In this document: positions 33,801-46,214 of the stretch, piece after piece
Numbering within the stretch: position 1 is the first letter of the stretch
Layout: every line of letters starts with the position of its first letter
Assembly (NCBI GenBank): GCA_905221605.1
Contig: CAJNDS010000258.1
Location: 780,092-844,091, forward strand
Reading direction: 5' to 3'
Origin: Symbiodinium natans
Lineage: Eukaryota; Sar; Dinophyceae; Suessiales; Symbiodiniaceae
DNA length: 64,000 nucleotides
Position numbers and translations under genes: made by a program
Notes under the pieces: model-generated
What the model was told of the DNA's origin: nothing
The model's input: the letters and a program-made list of their open reading frames with translations, nothing else
Databases searched by the model: none

Positions 33801-36800
33801 CCCACTTTGCGAGAGTTCAGGCGCTGTTATTCCGGCACCCGGGCCTTCGCCCTCCATGCCCGCTTGGGTGGCCTCGGCGGACGTCCAGCAGGAGGAGCGA
33901 GTTTGGAGTGCTCAACGCTCATACTCACATTACTCCTGGCTTGATGTGGCTTTTTGTAGCGAATGTGTCCGCTGCAGCTCCGCACTAGCTGATTTTGGGG
34001 TGGTGCGCTGAGCTCTGATGCTGGCCTTGAGGAGAGAATAGATGTTTAACAGGTTTCAGCCGAGTGTTCAGCCGGCTGGCTCTAACATGAGAGCAATCAA
34101 CGAAGTACTCATGAACCGAATGCGACAATGAGCAGCGCATGAAACAAAATAGGATAAGCGAGAACATGCGTGGAACCAGCAACATCTCCGAATGCGATAG
34201 TCCAGAAGAAAGGAAAACACTCATGCGCAGAAGCTGCTAAATCGAACATGCCTGCCCTAAACTAGTTGGCGCGCTGGGGATACTCTATGGCACACGATGC
34301 GATGCTGGGATATCTGGTGGTGCACTGTTGATATTCTCTGCCCGGGATTCTCTGGCTGCAGCGCTCCATGCTGGGCTCGAAGCTGCTACCCCTGCACGGG
34401 AACGGGACTAAGGTTGTGAATGAGGTCGTTGACTCCAGTGCTGCGCTTTGGATCCTTCATCAATTCCGGCTCTTTGCTTTCAATCTTCCAATGTTAACAT
34501 TGTTGTTGGGTTTCCGGGACAGCATGAACTGTATTCAGTTCTAAAGTCATTGCACGTCAAACTGCAACTGGTCAATGCTCAAGATGCCGAGCGGCAAGCC
34601 AATATGCCTGGCTTGCGGTCCCCGGGGTCGCTCCCGCCTCGAGCTTTTCTTGTTACATACAGCACCAAACCTGTAAGACAGCATGTTGTCAACAACTGAT
34701 AAGATCCAATATATTGATACTGTAGGTCAGCATTGTGGCACCTCTGAAGTTCACAGCCGCAGGAGACGGAGCTTCGCGTGCTGGTGGTTTGTCAGCCCGG
34801 GCCGCCCATTAGCTTGGCATCATTGGAAGCTGGGCGTTGCATAAAGCAGCTCCTGTAAAACATGGCCCTGTTTTGGTCGCAGGTCTGAGTCGTGGCAAAC
34901 CACCGCTGATGCTCAAGCCCTGGTTGTTTCGTAGACGAATAGGAATCCTCCCAGCCCAAGCTACAGGCTGAGCAGTGCAAGAACTTATTGCTCCCACGTT
35001 GTTTCCTGCTTTAGATCATGCGCGCCTCACCTTCAATTGGCCAGCCCATGATGCAGCCGAGGACATGTCCACGTCCGAGCGCGCCTCTTCAGCACAGGGC
35101 CATGAGACCTCAGGTGGTGCCAGGGAAGCTTCCCTGTCCAACTGCCTCGGTGTTTTAAACGGTGTTCCAAATCAAGCGGCAGTTGATGTAGTTCGAAGCA
35201 GTCCCAGAGTTGTGTGACAGGTCCATATGTGCCACGCTTCTGTTTCCGACGTCTTGTAGAATCTGGCAACAGAACGTGAAGGGATGTGAAGGGATTTAGA
35301 GCCTTCAGACTAAGAGGTTGAGTGCTTCACGTGTGGGTCTCCAGTGGCCAAGGCAGTGTCCGTCTTTCCATGCTTGGCCAAAAGGAGGCGCAGCTGGGGA
35401 GCCAGGGCCTAGGGCCAAACGTGTTCGAATGTACGATTCTGCAAAAGAATTTTGTTTCAATCAGTTGAAGAACAATGTGTTTTTTGGGGGGCAGGTGCTG
35501 GAGCTCGAGCTGCCCTGCGGCATCGACATCCTCGCCAGCCCTGGAGCCAGGTGGAACTGTGTCGAGCTAGGGATGTGGCGCTTAGGGTGCCCAACGCACT
35601 TCGCGGATGATGCAGCTACTGTAGGCACAGTTGCAGGCCATGTCTCTCAAATCCAAGAATCCACCGACCCGAGAGATTGTTCGGGAGCTTCGGGCTGTGG
35701 GAATCTTGGATCCTGGGGATGACGACTGCTGAAAGGTAGCTTTCGAGTTCAGTTCAATTCAGGAAGCGCACAGAGGCCCCTTCATTCTTGAATCCGTCAA
35801 TTTGTGAGCTCGGCACCTTCGACCCTGAGAGATGTGCCCAGGTGGTCTGAGAAGACGCGCACACTCAAAGTCCGCCTGCGCATGTCCTGAGCCCGCCCGA
35901 GTCCATCCCCCAAGAGTTTTTTTTGGCAACTTTGCAGAGGCCAATGGACTTTCAGTAAGGAGTGCCGACGCCGCACAGCAAGGCAAGTGCCTAGTCTAAT
36001 CGTACTCAAAGCATTAGGGGCCTCTTCGGCCTGATTCCTGTGGTCACCCCCGCCGGGCGACCATGTTTTCCTGCAGGATTGAATTCACATCCGGCATCAT
36101 ACGGCGCAAAACTAGGCGCAGAGTAGTCTAGCGACAGAGCTGAATGCGTTTGCATGATCCTCGAGACAAAGACTATGCTCACTTTCTTTCTTGATGCATG
36201 CTCTTGGCTGTTTTCTCGCTCGTTGAAGTGGTGCTTTAGCAGTGATCGGCACTTTTGCAGGAATGTACTTTCCTTTCCACAAACAACAAAGCCGACATGT
36301 TTGAGGACTTGCATCGGCCATCTGTGCCTTCATCCACATTGCACGTTGTAGAGTCCCCAGCAGGAGAACCGTTCAGCCAACCTCTGCTTGTTATCCGTAT
36401 TCGGGTGCTCAAGGCCTTGGGATTCCAGAACCAACGGGGAACTTTGGTTTTGGACGTTGAGGGGTCTGCTCGCGGAAAGCTTTGAGGGATAGTCCGCTTG
36501 ACACGTCGCCGCGCCCGAGACGCTGCGTTTGGTCCAAGACGCACCGGGACAGATGGCAGCCAAACAGAGAGCCAGCCAAGAAAACGCACAACAGGACATG
36601 ATGATGCCTAGCATGCGCCGTGCCACGTGGGGTCATGGATGCGTTGCTTCCAGCGTGCCTGGCAGCTGCAGCGCCGCCTAGGGCCTCGAGTGCAGAGGCC
36701 CATCGCGCAGGGCTCTAGAGTCTGGCAGGCCCCATGGCGGCCCCATCGCCCATTCACGTGGGCATCCCAAGCGCCCGCAGTTGTTTGTAATCAACCAGAC

Positions 36801-37355
36801 ATGGTCCCCGTGCCACCTTTCTTGCAGCTTTTCTTGCAGCTCAAGCCCCGTAGCATTCAAAATTCGTCAAAACCATGAGCTTGGGAAAGAGGGCCTGGAG
36901 TTTCTTTGTGGGGTTCAGGTTTGCACATGCGGGTGAAACTTGGTTTCCTGGGACTTATATCACGGCCAATCCTAAGCCCACAAGCCCCGGGCCAGGCGGG
37001 CGAGGCTGCTTTGTCAGGCGCGGGATTGGGGTTCTCGGTATTCTCGTGCCTACTTGGATCTCGGTCCTCAGAGCAAGAGCAGTGAGCTTTCTCAACTTTC
37101 TCAGACCCTGAGACGCTTTGGAGGTTCATCCGCCGAGCATGGCCCCTCAGCTATGAAGGGACTCTGGGGAACTCCGGAATTTGGGGGACTCCTGGGCACC
37201 TGCAAGCTTGGATTGCAAGGGCTTCTCAGTAGACTACTGAGTTTGCACCTGCTCTGAGCCCACTGACCTACTGGGCTTGATTGCAATTTTCGACGTCTGG
37301 CGTCGGTTGAGAAGCCCGAAGGCACCAACAAGCACGGGGGTGCAAAGCTTCCTCT
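30880..37355. other. long stretch without a firm gene
   Basis: Many short open frames occur, none longer than about 160 codons and none with a recognised motif. Weak + strand exon candidates are 32926-32990 and 33594-33685 (both Ala/Ser/Pro-rich, behind CAG acceptors), 35490-35560 (VLELELPCGIDILASPGARW, behind GGCAG) and 36299-36483. The minus-strand frames have no better support. No RNA genes, arrays or mobile element ends were seen. Confidence 0.4.
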
Positions 37356-37450
37356 GCAGAATTGTTCAGGCGCACCTGGACCCGGACTGCACTCTTGAGA
37401 AGCTGCTGGATGAGTGGGTTGACCATCGTCACTTCGAGGACGATGGCTGA
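37356..37450 (+). CDS. orphan candidate exon upstream of biotin ligase
   Basis: Behind a CTCTGCAG acceptor the frame reads IVQAHLDPDCTLEKLLDEWV then DHRHFEDDG before a TGA. It is acidic, helical and coding-like. It could be part of the gene that continues as biotin-protein ligase, about 750 bases downstream, or a separate gene. I do not recognise it. Confidence 0.4.
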
Positions 37451-38194
37451 AACAGTCAAGTCTGTCAGAAACGCCAGGATTTGCTCACTTAAAGAGTGAG
37501 CTCCAAATTTGGCATCTTGTGGCCAATTGGTTGGTAGTCGTGGGGCTGTCCTGGAAGCTGGTGGAGTTGAGGCTCCAAAGACGCCAAAGCACCAAGGCGT
37601 GAAGCCATGTACGGCCGCAAGATCTTGCTTGTCAAGGCGAAGGTGATTTTCTGCATGAGCAGGAGCTCATCAGAACTGCATCCAGCCAGGTCAGGCTGTT
37701 TCAGGAGTGGCGCATGCAAGAGGATCTGGCGGCCGTGTGGCCAGGGCAAGGCAGAAGTAGGCTGGGTGCAGCGGCACTGGTCGCATGTGCATGACAATTT
37801 CCAGGAGGGCACAGTCAGGCTTCTGCTCGATGTGTCCGTGGCGGAAGTGTGGAACAGCAGGGGCACAGCACCAGAGAATTGCCCGCCTTCTCGAGGAAAG
37901 TCTTTCCCTCGTCCCATACGTTGCCATGTGGCGATCATGTGGTGTCCGTCCAAGACTCTGATTGAACCTTGACTTGCTAGAGGAGACCACGGCACATGGT
38001 GCGAGTCGGTGTGACGTCCAAAACGCTCATGATGCGTCCGCATCATTGCAGCGCTTTTCTGCTCATGGTTCGTTTCGGTAGCCTTTTCTCCATTGACGAT
38101 GACTGACCTGAATGCTGTAGACTGTCATCAGTTTGTCATTCTCGATGACAGCCATTCCAAACACTCATGATGTGGCCGCATCTGGACACTGCAG

Positions 38195-40090
38195 GAGATC
38201 GATTCCACCCAGAGCTTTATCGAGCGAGAGCACGAGAAGTTCAATCAGGAGCCTGATGCGGTAGCCCTCAGCATGGACTTCGGAGTAAATCAAGGCTTCG
38301 GCTGGCTCCATCTGAGCTTGCAGAAGTGGTCTTTCTTTTGGATTGAGCAATCGTGCTTACCAGCCAAGAGGAGTGGATGCAGTGGCAATTACGGGTCCTG
38401 TCGCAGAAAAGTGGGGCGTTTAGAGGGCCACATTGCTCAAGTCTTCGTAGGCACTCACAGTACCCATGCATCATCATGCTGTGGGTGCCAGAGGACTGAA
38501 CGTGCCAGACGGTCAGACTTGTTAGCAAGGTAGGAAAACATTCAGACGGACAACTGCCGCAAAGTCAACGCGGAGTTGCAGATGGGAATTAAAGAAACGA
38601 GGATTGGCACTCTACGTGCGTGTCCTGAGAACCTGCGTTGTCAGAACCCAAATCTCCCACCGGAAGTGGAGGACAAGCTCACTGCCGTGAGCGCGGACTT
38701 CCAGACAGCAGGTCGTGGCACTGGCGGACGCAGTTGGCATGCCACGAAGGCGATGTAAGTTCGCCGGAGGTTTCGGGTTGTAAAAGTTTCATGAACGGCT
38801 TCATGGATGCAGTAGCTCAGTAGCAATTGCTGGACTTGAGTGTCCAACATCCCCGTGCAGCACGGCCATTGGCAGGCGCAAAGTGTGATGGTCTCCTTCT
38901 TCCTTCGCTTCCCTGGCGAGCAGACGGATGACCCCAGGAGCGAACAAAGAACCTTTTATTTGCCTTTTGGTTGAGTTGGATAAAGGTTGGGAATGTCTTC
39001 TGAATTCAGAGCCTGAAGGTTGCAAGGGTTAGGGGTACCCGGTTGATGCTGCCAAGTATCGTTAGTGTTTGCGACAGACTCCGTCTGAAAGTAGGTCCCC
39101 GATTCGTGGCACAGATGTTGCCCTCGAACTCACGAGCTCAGGACTTTGTCAACTCCAACGCCCCCAACGTGACCAAAGTGCCCAGGTTTCTCCAGTGGTG
39201 TGTTTTTTTGTCTTATGGAACACGGGCTGCTACTACAAAGATAGGATAACTATGCTATACTAGGCCACACGATCCTTTCAGCAAGAAGAGGTGCTCCGAC
39301 AATGTAACGGCTCTGTCTGCTAGGTCCTGGCAGTCGCTGCAGTCGACACTCTGCAGTGGGCCACAGATGGTGCTCAGACATTTGGTATCAAATGGCCCAA
39401 CGATGTCGTCGTGGGAGGCCACAGCAGTCATCCGCAAAGCATGTTCTCGTGTTACTGTGGGGGGCTATGCTGATGCAGCCGAATCTCGATCTCCACATAA
39501 GCAGCTCCACATAAGCAGCATTTCTGCTCTCGTTAACAACGGCATCTTCATGTTGGAGTCTTGTCCGCACAAAAAGTCAATTGCAGAATTCCGGCTGCTC
39601 AGCACATGGTTAAATTCTGAAGCGAAAGTGCCCAGCACCACGTTTCTGTGGCTCCCCAAGCGCCAGGCTCAACAGCCTCGATCCTGCCTTTTCACTCCGC
39701 ACTAAGCTGGTAATTCTGGTGGTCAACGGTCTTGCAGTGTCAAAGCTCCAACAATTGACCCAACTCTTGTACGACAAGTGCTGGGAAAATGAGGTTCTTG
39801 CGATGGTTGAAATTTGCAACACACTGCAAAGCATTGCAAAGCATTGCAAAGCATTGCAAAGCATTGCAAAACATCTCTACTTTTGACAATGAGTATTGGT
39901 CCTTCTTACCCGCTTGGACCTCAACTCTTGGGTTTGCAATGTGTGAGAGGCTGCAAGATTGGAGGCATCCTCGCACGGGCGGTGCCTTTCCGAGGGCGTC
40001 TAGACGGAATCATCGTGGGCATCGGCCTCAACGTCCTGGCCCTGGAGGGTCGCCGAGTACTTTTTGCGCAAAATCTTGTCTCTTAGAGAC
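38195..40090 (+). CDS. biotin-protein ligase (holocarboxylase synthetase), multi-exon
   Basis: The enzyme makes biotinyl-AMP and attaches biotin to a lysine of carboxylases. Exon 38195 to about 38281 follows a CTGCAG acceptor and reads EIDSTQSFIEREHEKFNQEP then DAVALSMDF, the family's ST...motif. It joins at a repeated GGACTTC (38275-38281 and 38695-38701) to QTAGRGTGGRSWHA, the biotin/ATP loop (family consensus QTxGRGRxGRxW), ending at a GT donor after 38754. Exon 39324-39417 reads VLAVAAVDTLQWATDGAQTF then GIKWPNDVVVG, containing the KWPND motif. A GC-AG intron (39418-39949) joins it in frame to CKIGGILARAV (catalytic Lys region) and VGIGLNV at 39950-40090. An exon for the GNxY segment between 38755 and 39323 was not found with confidence, and the C-terminal domain exon may lie near 40330-40450. 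First exon not identified. The catalytic motifs are complete, so it looks functional. Confidence 0.85.
39826..39873. repeat. 10-bp tandem repeat (GCAAAGCATT) in a biotin ligase intron
   Basis: Nearly five perfect copies lie inside the GC-AG intron 39418-39949. Open frames across it on both strands are repeat artefacts. Confidence 0.9.
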
Positions 40091-40859
40091 CCTCCCCCGC
40101 CCGAGACCATGGCCAGGTCACGCACAAGTTTCAGTCGACTTTTTATGGGCTTCTGAGACTCTGTCATCCCCTGTAGACTGAATTCCAAACTCCAGCGCAA
40201 CAAGTGAAGCGCACTGCTCCAAAAAAAAAGCCTACTAATAAAACTAGCGAAAAAGCCATGCACAGCCTGCGCCGAGCAGCATCCACCAGTGGGATCCCGC
40301 GTTGTTGTACCTTTTTCTCGGGTCCCGGACCTTCAGAGGTCAACACCTCGCGAGCTGACTTGGATGCGCGCCTCGGCTTAGAAGTTGAGAGGGCTTCTTT
40401 GGGCTTCCTGAGTGCTTCGGCTAAGTCGCGGCTAAGGCGGCTAAGGCTCAGACTACAAATGCAAGCTTCCGGTTGTGCTTGTCAGTAAGCAAAGCTCTCG
40501 TTCGCTGAGTGCAGGGAGTATGGGCTATGGGTGTTTTGCAGCACTCGTCGCACATAGTACTCCGAATCGGGCTGGCCAGGTGGCTGGAGGTTGGCCTGCT
40601 ACCGCCTGCTTTCTCCATTGTTTCCGTGTTCCTATATTTTCACATCATTCGCCTAAGCCCAACATCAGATTCCACATTCACCATCCTACCCCGAACCTCA
40701 AGCAATTCTCTGCCCAGCATTGCCCGGCCGGTGTGGCCCGCAACGTCGCTGTGGGCGCTTTGCGGACGCGACTTTGATGTCGCGGCCATCCGTCGGCGGC
40801 TGGTGGGCACCTTTGCGATCGAACTGAGGAGGCGCGCGCTTGCACACCAGACGTAGTGA

Positions 40860-40908
40860 CTTCGTGCAGACTTCGTGCATACTTCGTGCATACTTCGTGC
40901 ATACTTCT
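40860..40908. repeat. 11-bp tandem repeat (ACTTCGTGCAT)
   Basis: Four near-perfect copies. The minus frames through it (repeating MHEVCTKS-type peptides) are artefacts. Confidence 0.9.
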
Positions 40909-41136
40909 CGGCACCCGCTTCTAGGGCTTGGCAGGGTTTTGGGAATCTTGGGAAGTGGCGGTCGCCCGTGCCAGGCTTGACCTCGGTAGAAGTTCCCGTA
41001 GCTCGGATTCCAAACCTGTCAGAACCACGTCTAGACTTTCGGACGTTGCCCTTCGTCTATGTCCCTCCCTCTACGTGTGTGGTGGAAGTCTTAAGGGTTT
41101 TCAATAGGGGAAGACGAAGGTGCGGCATGGGCCCAG

Positions 41137-41170
41137 GATCTCTTGCGGTCTCTTGAGGTCTCTTGAGGGC
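41137..41170. repeat. 10-bp tandem repeat (GGTCTCTTGA)
   Basis: Three imperfect copies. No function is apparent. Confidence 0.75.
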
Positions 41171-42792
41171 AAGGAAGGCTCCCAGAAGAGCCGGGAGTTC
41201 CAAGCACCAGACTCGCTTCCTCAGCCTTTAAGTAAATTTAAAGAAGATTCTGGGAGAAACATATAAAAAGAAAGAGCCGAGAGCCATCCTTCAGATTCTT
41301 CATCACTGGCTTCGCCGGTCTGCGCGACCGAGTGAACGGCTTGGATGTCCTCCTCGGCACTGAGGCGGGAACACCTTTTCCGATCTCTCAACACTACGTC
41401 ACATCCAGCCAGCCACGAGCTGGACCATCCTGAAGCGAACCGTTCCTGAAGATCTTTTCTCGTAAAGGGCCTCCAACTGCTCCAAGGTCCTGGCAGATTT
41501 CTAGAAAAGTGGCCTTTGAAATTGGTGCGTAAGACGTGTCCCTATCAGGCCTGTTGAGGTGCTCCGGGTATCTTTGCCGGTGCTCCACGTTTCGGGTTCT
41601 TGCCAGGTTTGGTTCCGAGTCCACGAGTCGGAGGGGCCATTCCATTGCTCCTTGGATTTTTCAGATTCCCAAGACCGGGCCATATTGTTTCCCTGTGGAA
41701 ACCCGTAGTGGAGCAGCAAGCCCTGAAGAGACAGAGTCGCCCTCGAAGCCTGAGCAAGCCAACAGACACTGAAGAAAGAGGAGCACGAAGAAGCGCCTCT
41801 GACCCCCTGCAAACGGAGGTGTTTTTGAGGGCATCCAGGACTGCATTTCGACTCGGTCAGAGTTTGGGGCTGCACTTAGAGACTGAGATCATAGGCCAAG
41901 CGGGCTTTTGAGAGTGGATGGCAGGAGGATGGGCTCATTCTGCTTCGGCTGGACAGCGGAGAAGTGCACCTTGGGCCGCAGCAGATCAAGGCCGTCCATA
42001 TGTTCTGGAGCTGGGCTCTTGCGGTTCAACCTGTTCAACCTGTTCAGCATCCAGCCAAGGAAGGCCTTTCCCTCGGGGGAGATTGTCCCCAAGCCGGTTG
42101 ATCCGACTGATGCGAGCCGAGTGGCAAAACTCTGAGGATGTGTCGACCTTGCGTTGGGGGTTTTAGGGGGTCAGTCCGGAGTCTCCTAGTGCAGGGGCCT
42201 TGTCAGCCCAATGTGACATATCTGGGAGTCCGAGAAGTACATGCATGTGATCCATGCAGGGACCCTGAATCAAAAGCAACCAAACTCTAGAGCCCTTGTA
42301 TGAGTTTGCTTGGAAATCGCAAGCATGGCGCTTCAAAGTTGAGCAGATTTGTTCAGCACTTACAAGAGTTTCTGCCCGTACTTTGGGGTTGCAGGGCTGC
42401 CAAGGATGACAATGCTGCTGCATCGGGCTCGCAGATTTTGTTTTGTCTGCCCTGCCCTGACCCGGCCTGTGCTGGACGCCGCTTTTGGCAGGGTACCCGG
42501 AGGGAAGCTCTGCTCTCAACGTGTGCATATACAAAAGCACCCTTTGGGGCAGTCCATTTCGAAACATGGGGCGTTGCGTGGGCCCCTCAAGTCCATGCAT
42601 GGCAAGGCGCAGTTGTGCGGTTGAGCAACTTCAGCTGTCAAGGACGAATGCTAGTTGCAGGTATGGACGAGGCGACAATCCGTTTTCATCCCGAGCTCCC
42701 TAAACTCCCTCCCTACAGCCTGCCCTGAGGCCCTGAGTCCCTTCACTAGTACTCGCAGAGCTACAACTGTTCTTGGCCCAGGGTTGTGCACT

Positions 42793-45436
42793 ATGCGGTG
42801 CCTCTGGCAATTGGCCATCGTTGCTCTCAGCATAGGCCGCCCAGCCCTTCCATTGACACATGACGTGGATTTGGCAAAATCTCACTCGTGAGGTCTGGCA
42901 AGGTTTGGGTTTGGGGAAGACGGAGCGAGGTCATGGGTTTCAGACTTTTGAGTGCACACCCTCGTCCAGTCGTCTACAGTCCCAACCAGCTAGTGGGCAG
43001 TTGCAGAATGGATTTGTGTGGTTCCTCTCACGGCAGTAGCAAGGCGAAAAAGACCACTGCTCATCTCTTTCGTGTCCGGAGATCCACATGTGCCATGTGC
43101 TCGCAGGCCTGACCCGCGCCGAGGAGGATGCGGACAAGGTGGTGGATGGCTTCAGCGACACGGACCGGGCCAAGATGGCCGAGGGCTCCGAGAAGCACGA
43201 GTTCCAGGCGGAGGTGAACCGCCTGATGGACATCATCATCAACTCGCTGTACACCGACAAGCAGGTGTTCCTCCGCGAGCTGATCTCGAATGCCGCCGAC
43301 GCGCTGGAGAAGGCGCGCTTCCACAGCGTGCAGGACGAGACCTTCCTAGGCGACACCAAGGATCTGGAGGTGAAGATCGAGCACGACCCCGATGCCAAGA
43401 CGATCTCCATCATCGACACGGGCGTCGGCATGTCCAAGGCGGACTTGATCAACAATTTGGGTACGGTGGCCAAGTCCGGTACCACAAACTTCTTGGAGGC
43501 CATGGCCGAGGGAGGCGATGCGAACCTCATCGGCCAGTTCGGCGTGGGCTTCTACAGTGCCTTCCTGGTCGCTGACAAGGTCTCGGTGACCTCCAAGTGC
43601 AATGATGACCCGGTGCAGCACGTTTGGGAGTCCTCCGCAGATGCCTCCTTCACGGTGGTGGATGACCCTCGTGGCAACACCCTTGGCCGAGGCACGCGAG
43701 TGACGCTCCACCTGAAGGAGGACGCGCACGACTACTTGTCCGAGGACAAGCTGAAGGAGAGCGCCAAGAAGTACTCCCAGTTCATTCAGTTCCCCATCTA
43801 CGTGAAGGTGAAGAAGGAGGTGGATGCGGAGGCCGAGGAGGATGATGACGATGACGACAAGGATGACGAGGAGGAAAAGGATGATGTGGAGACCAAAGAT
43901 GAGGAGGAGAAGGAGGAGGAAGACAAGAAGCCAAAGAAGAAGACCGTCTTCGAATGGGAGCAGGTGAACACTCAAAAGGCCATCTGGCTGCGAGCCAAGG
44001 AGGATGTGACGGAGGAGGAGTACAACGAGTTCTACAAGAGCATCTCCAAGGACTACCTCGATCCGCTGGCCTACACGCACTTCAACGCAGAGGGCGAGAT
44101 CGAGTTCAAGTCGATCCTCTTCCTCCCGAAGAAGGCCCCCTTCGACATGATGGACAACTACTGGACCAAGAAGTCCGAGGTGAAGCTGTTTGTCCGCCGC
44201 GTGCTGGTCGCCGAGAAGTTCGACGAGCTGCTGCCTAGGTACCTGAACTTTGTCCGAGGTGTCGTGGACTCAGATGACTTGCCCCTGAACGTGTCCCGCG
44301 AGCAGCTGCAGCAGAACAAGATCATGAAGGTTATCTCCAAGAAGCTGGTGCGCAAGGTCCTGGAGCTGATGAAGAAGCTGGCCAAGGACGAGGAGTCCGG
44401 TGGCGATGACGAGGACGAGGAGAAGGAGGACGAAGAGAAGGAGGAGAAGGAGGAGAAGAAGGAGAAGAAGGATGAGGAGGGCCTCTGGAGCAAGTTCTGG
44501 AAGGAGTTCAACAAGAACCTGAAGATGGGCTGCTATGAGGACGACTCGAACCGCTCCAAGCTCTCCAAGCTCTTGCGATTCTTCACCACCAAGTCTGAGG
44601 GCAAGGAAGTGAGCCTGGACAAGTACCTGGACCGGATGCAAGAGAGCCAAGAGAGCATCTACTACATGTCCGGTGAGTCCCTGGAGACGATGAAGAAGGC
44701 CCCCGCCCTGCAGATCTTCCTGAAGAAGGATCTCGAGGTCCTGATGCTGCCCGACCACCTGGATGAGCCTTGCCTGCAGAAGCTGGCGGACTACGAGGGC
44801 AAGAAGTTCGTGTCCATCCAGAAGGCCGACGTCAAGCTGGACGAGACCGAGGAGGAGAAGAAGAAGTTCAACAAGATCAAGGACATGTACAAGCCCTTGA
44901 CAGACTGGTGGAAGAAGAAGCTGACGGACCTGACGGAGAGCGGGGCCATGAAGGAGGCCGGGGTGAAGGTGGAGAAAGTGGAGGTCTCCAAGAGGCTGAC
45001 GGAATCGCCCGTGGTGGTGGTGACCTCCCAGTTCGGCTACTCCGCCCAGCAGGAGAAGGTGATGAAGTCGCAGGCCTTCCAGAACAAGGAGCAGCTTTCC
45101 ATGATGGCCGGCCGCAAGACGCTGGAGGTGAACCCCAACCACCCCGTGATTGTGGACCTCCTTGCGAAGGTGAAGGCCAGCGAGGGTGACGAGGCCGCCG
45201 CCAAGACGGCCGAGGTGCTGTTCCAGACCGCGCTGATCGAGTCCGGCTTCGAGATCGCCGACCCCTCGGCCCTTGTGAGCCACGTCTACAGACTCATGTC
45301 CAAGGAGCTCGGCGTCAACCCCGATGCCCCCCTCAAGGAGATTGAGGTGCCCGAGGAGGAGGAGGAGGCCGAGGAGGAGGACAAGGAGGACGACGACTCC
45401 GAGGAGGACTCCAAGGAGGAGAAGGAGGACCTCTGA
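42793..45436 (+). CDS. GRP94: ER-resident HSP90 (GRP94/endoplasmin), copy 1, type A
   Basis: An ATP-driven chaperone of the ER lumen that folds secreted and membrane proteins. Exon 1 (42793-42835) encodes a signal peptide beginning MRCLWQLAIVALSIG. A GC-AG intron (42836-43106) joins it in frame to LTRA-EEDADK, so cleavage after TRA is likely; product 790 aa. Residues seen: catalytic Glu72 in FLRELISNAADAL, Asp118 in DTGVGM, the lid GTVAKSGT, GQFGVGFYSAF (157-167), an acidic linker (D/E/K-rich), a middle domain with LNVSREQLQQN (the ATPase Arg), a second acidic insert and an acidic tail. It ends KEDL, a permuted form of the ER-retention KDEL, instead of the cytosolic MEEVD. The upstream ATG was chosen because both type A copies conserve it and it yields a signal peptide. 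Any 5' UTR exon is not identified. The long minus-strand frames opposite are shadows. Confidence 0.93.
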
Positions 45437-46160
45437 AAGGCTTAGATTCTTTAGATTTTCGACTCTGTGTCGAAACATGTAAATGCATCCGAGGGTGTGG
45501 GCAGAAACTGCTCCATAGCACCCTGCTCCAGGCAAATCTCTGGGGTTCGAGAGAGACGGCGAAGTCAGTGGCAGTCGCAGTGTCTGTAGTGCCTAGGTTG
45601 TGCAAGAGACCACACACCCATACGGGTCACCAAGCAGTTGCCACAAGGCGGCTGGCGAAAAGAGAGAACTTCGCTCACGTTCGGGGTACATGCAGTACAG
45701 ACACCAGGCGCACTTCTTGCGTGGCAGTCAGTGCCAAGCTCACCTGCAGTTTGCACATGCAGGGCAAAGAGTTTCGTGCGGACTTCTTGTTCTTCTTGTT
45801 GTGTCTGTGTAAAGGGGGGTGTTGGAGATGACAGCACGGCATAGACAAATGTACAGGATTTCTTTAGTTTTGTGTTTTCGTTTGAAGGTGTTTGGGTTTA
45901 TCTTTTTATTTTGTTGTAGTTGCTTAGCTGCTCTGAGTTTTTTGCGTGTGTTGGCAAACTTCCGAAAAGCTGTCCTGCTGTGGTGTAATCAATTTTTGGT
46001 TGTCGTATATCATACAGGGCACATTTCGAGAGTATTCCATGACAGACTAAAGGAGCAAGACAAGGATTCAAGTTGTGAATAAAGGTCCATGGCACAGGCC
46101 CAGAAAGCCAAAAGAAGGGCTTTTGTGTCCATGCCTGGGAATGAACTGCTTGTCCTCACG
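45437..46160. other. spacer between GRP94 copies 1 and 2
   Basis: The first ~100 bases match the 3' flank of copy 3 and probably hold the 3' UTR. The rest is AT-richer than the genes and has only short frames. The conserved type B leader block begins at about 46161. Confidence 0.6.
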
Positions 46161-46214
46161 CCTTGGCTCCAAAGATAGGGGTACCGGGCGGTTTTGTCCA
46201 GCGGCCTGCATCAT
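46161..46214 (+). promoter_or_regulatory. conserved type B leader block, likely 5' UTR exon (copy 2)
   Basis: About 54 bases starting CCTTGGCTCCAAAGATAGGG and ending in GCCTGCATCAT are conserved with 54070-54120 while the sequence on both sides diverges. It ends immediately before a GT donor. I read it as the 5' UTR exon that carries the first two bases of the split start codon. Confidence 0.55.

Larger units (their letters stand above)
40091..42300. other. stretch with possible ligase 3' exons and small repeats
   Basis: 40338-40480 is open on + (SEVNTSRADLDARLGLEVER), possibly the C-terminal domain exon of the biotin ligase. Repeats are listed separately. The rest has only short frames on both strands with no recognised domain. 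Confidence 0.35.

Noticed and set aside
39610-39976. Frames with repeating CNALQCFAML or HCKALQSIAK peptides
   Set aside because: They arise from the 10-bp repeat in an intron of the biotin ligase gene.
44270-45535. Long minus-strand open frames opposite the GRP94 exons (244-428 codons, His/Leu-rich)
   Set aside because: They are reverse readings of the Glu/Lys-rich GRP94 exon with its biased third positions and recur identically opposite each copy.
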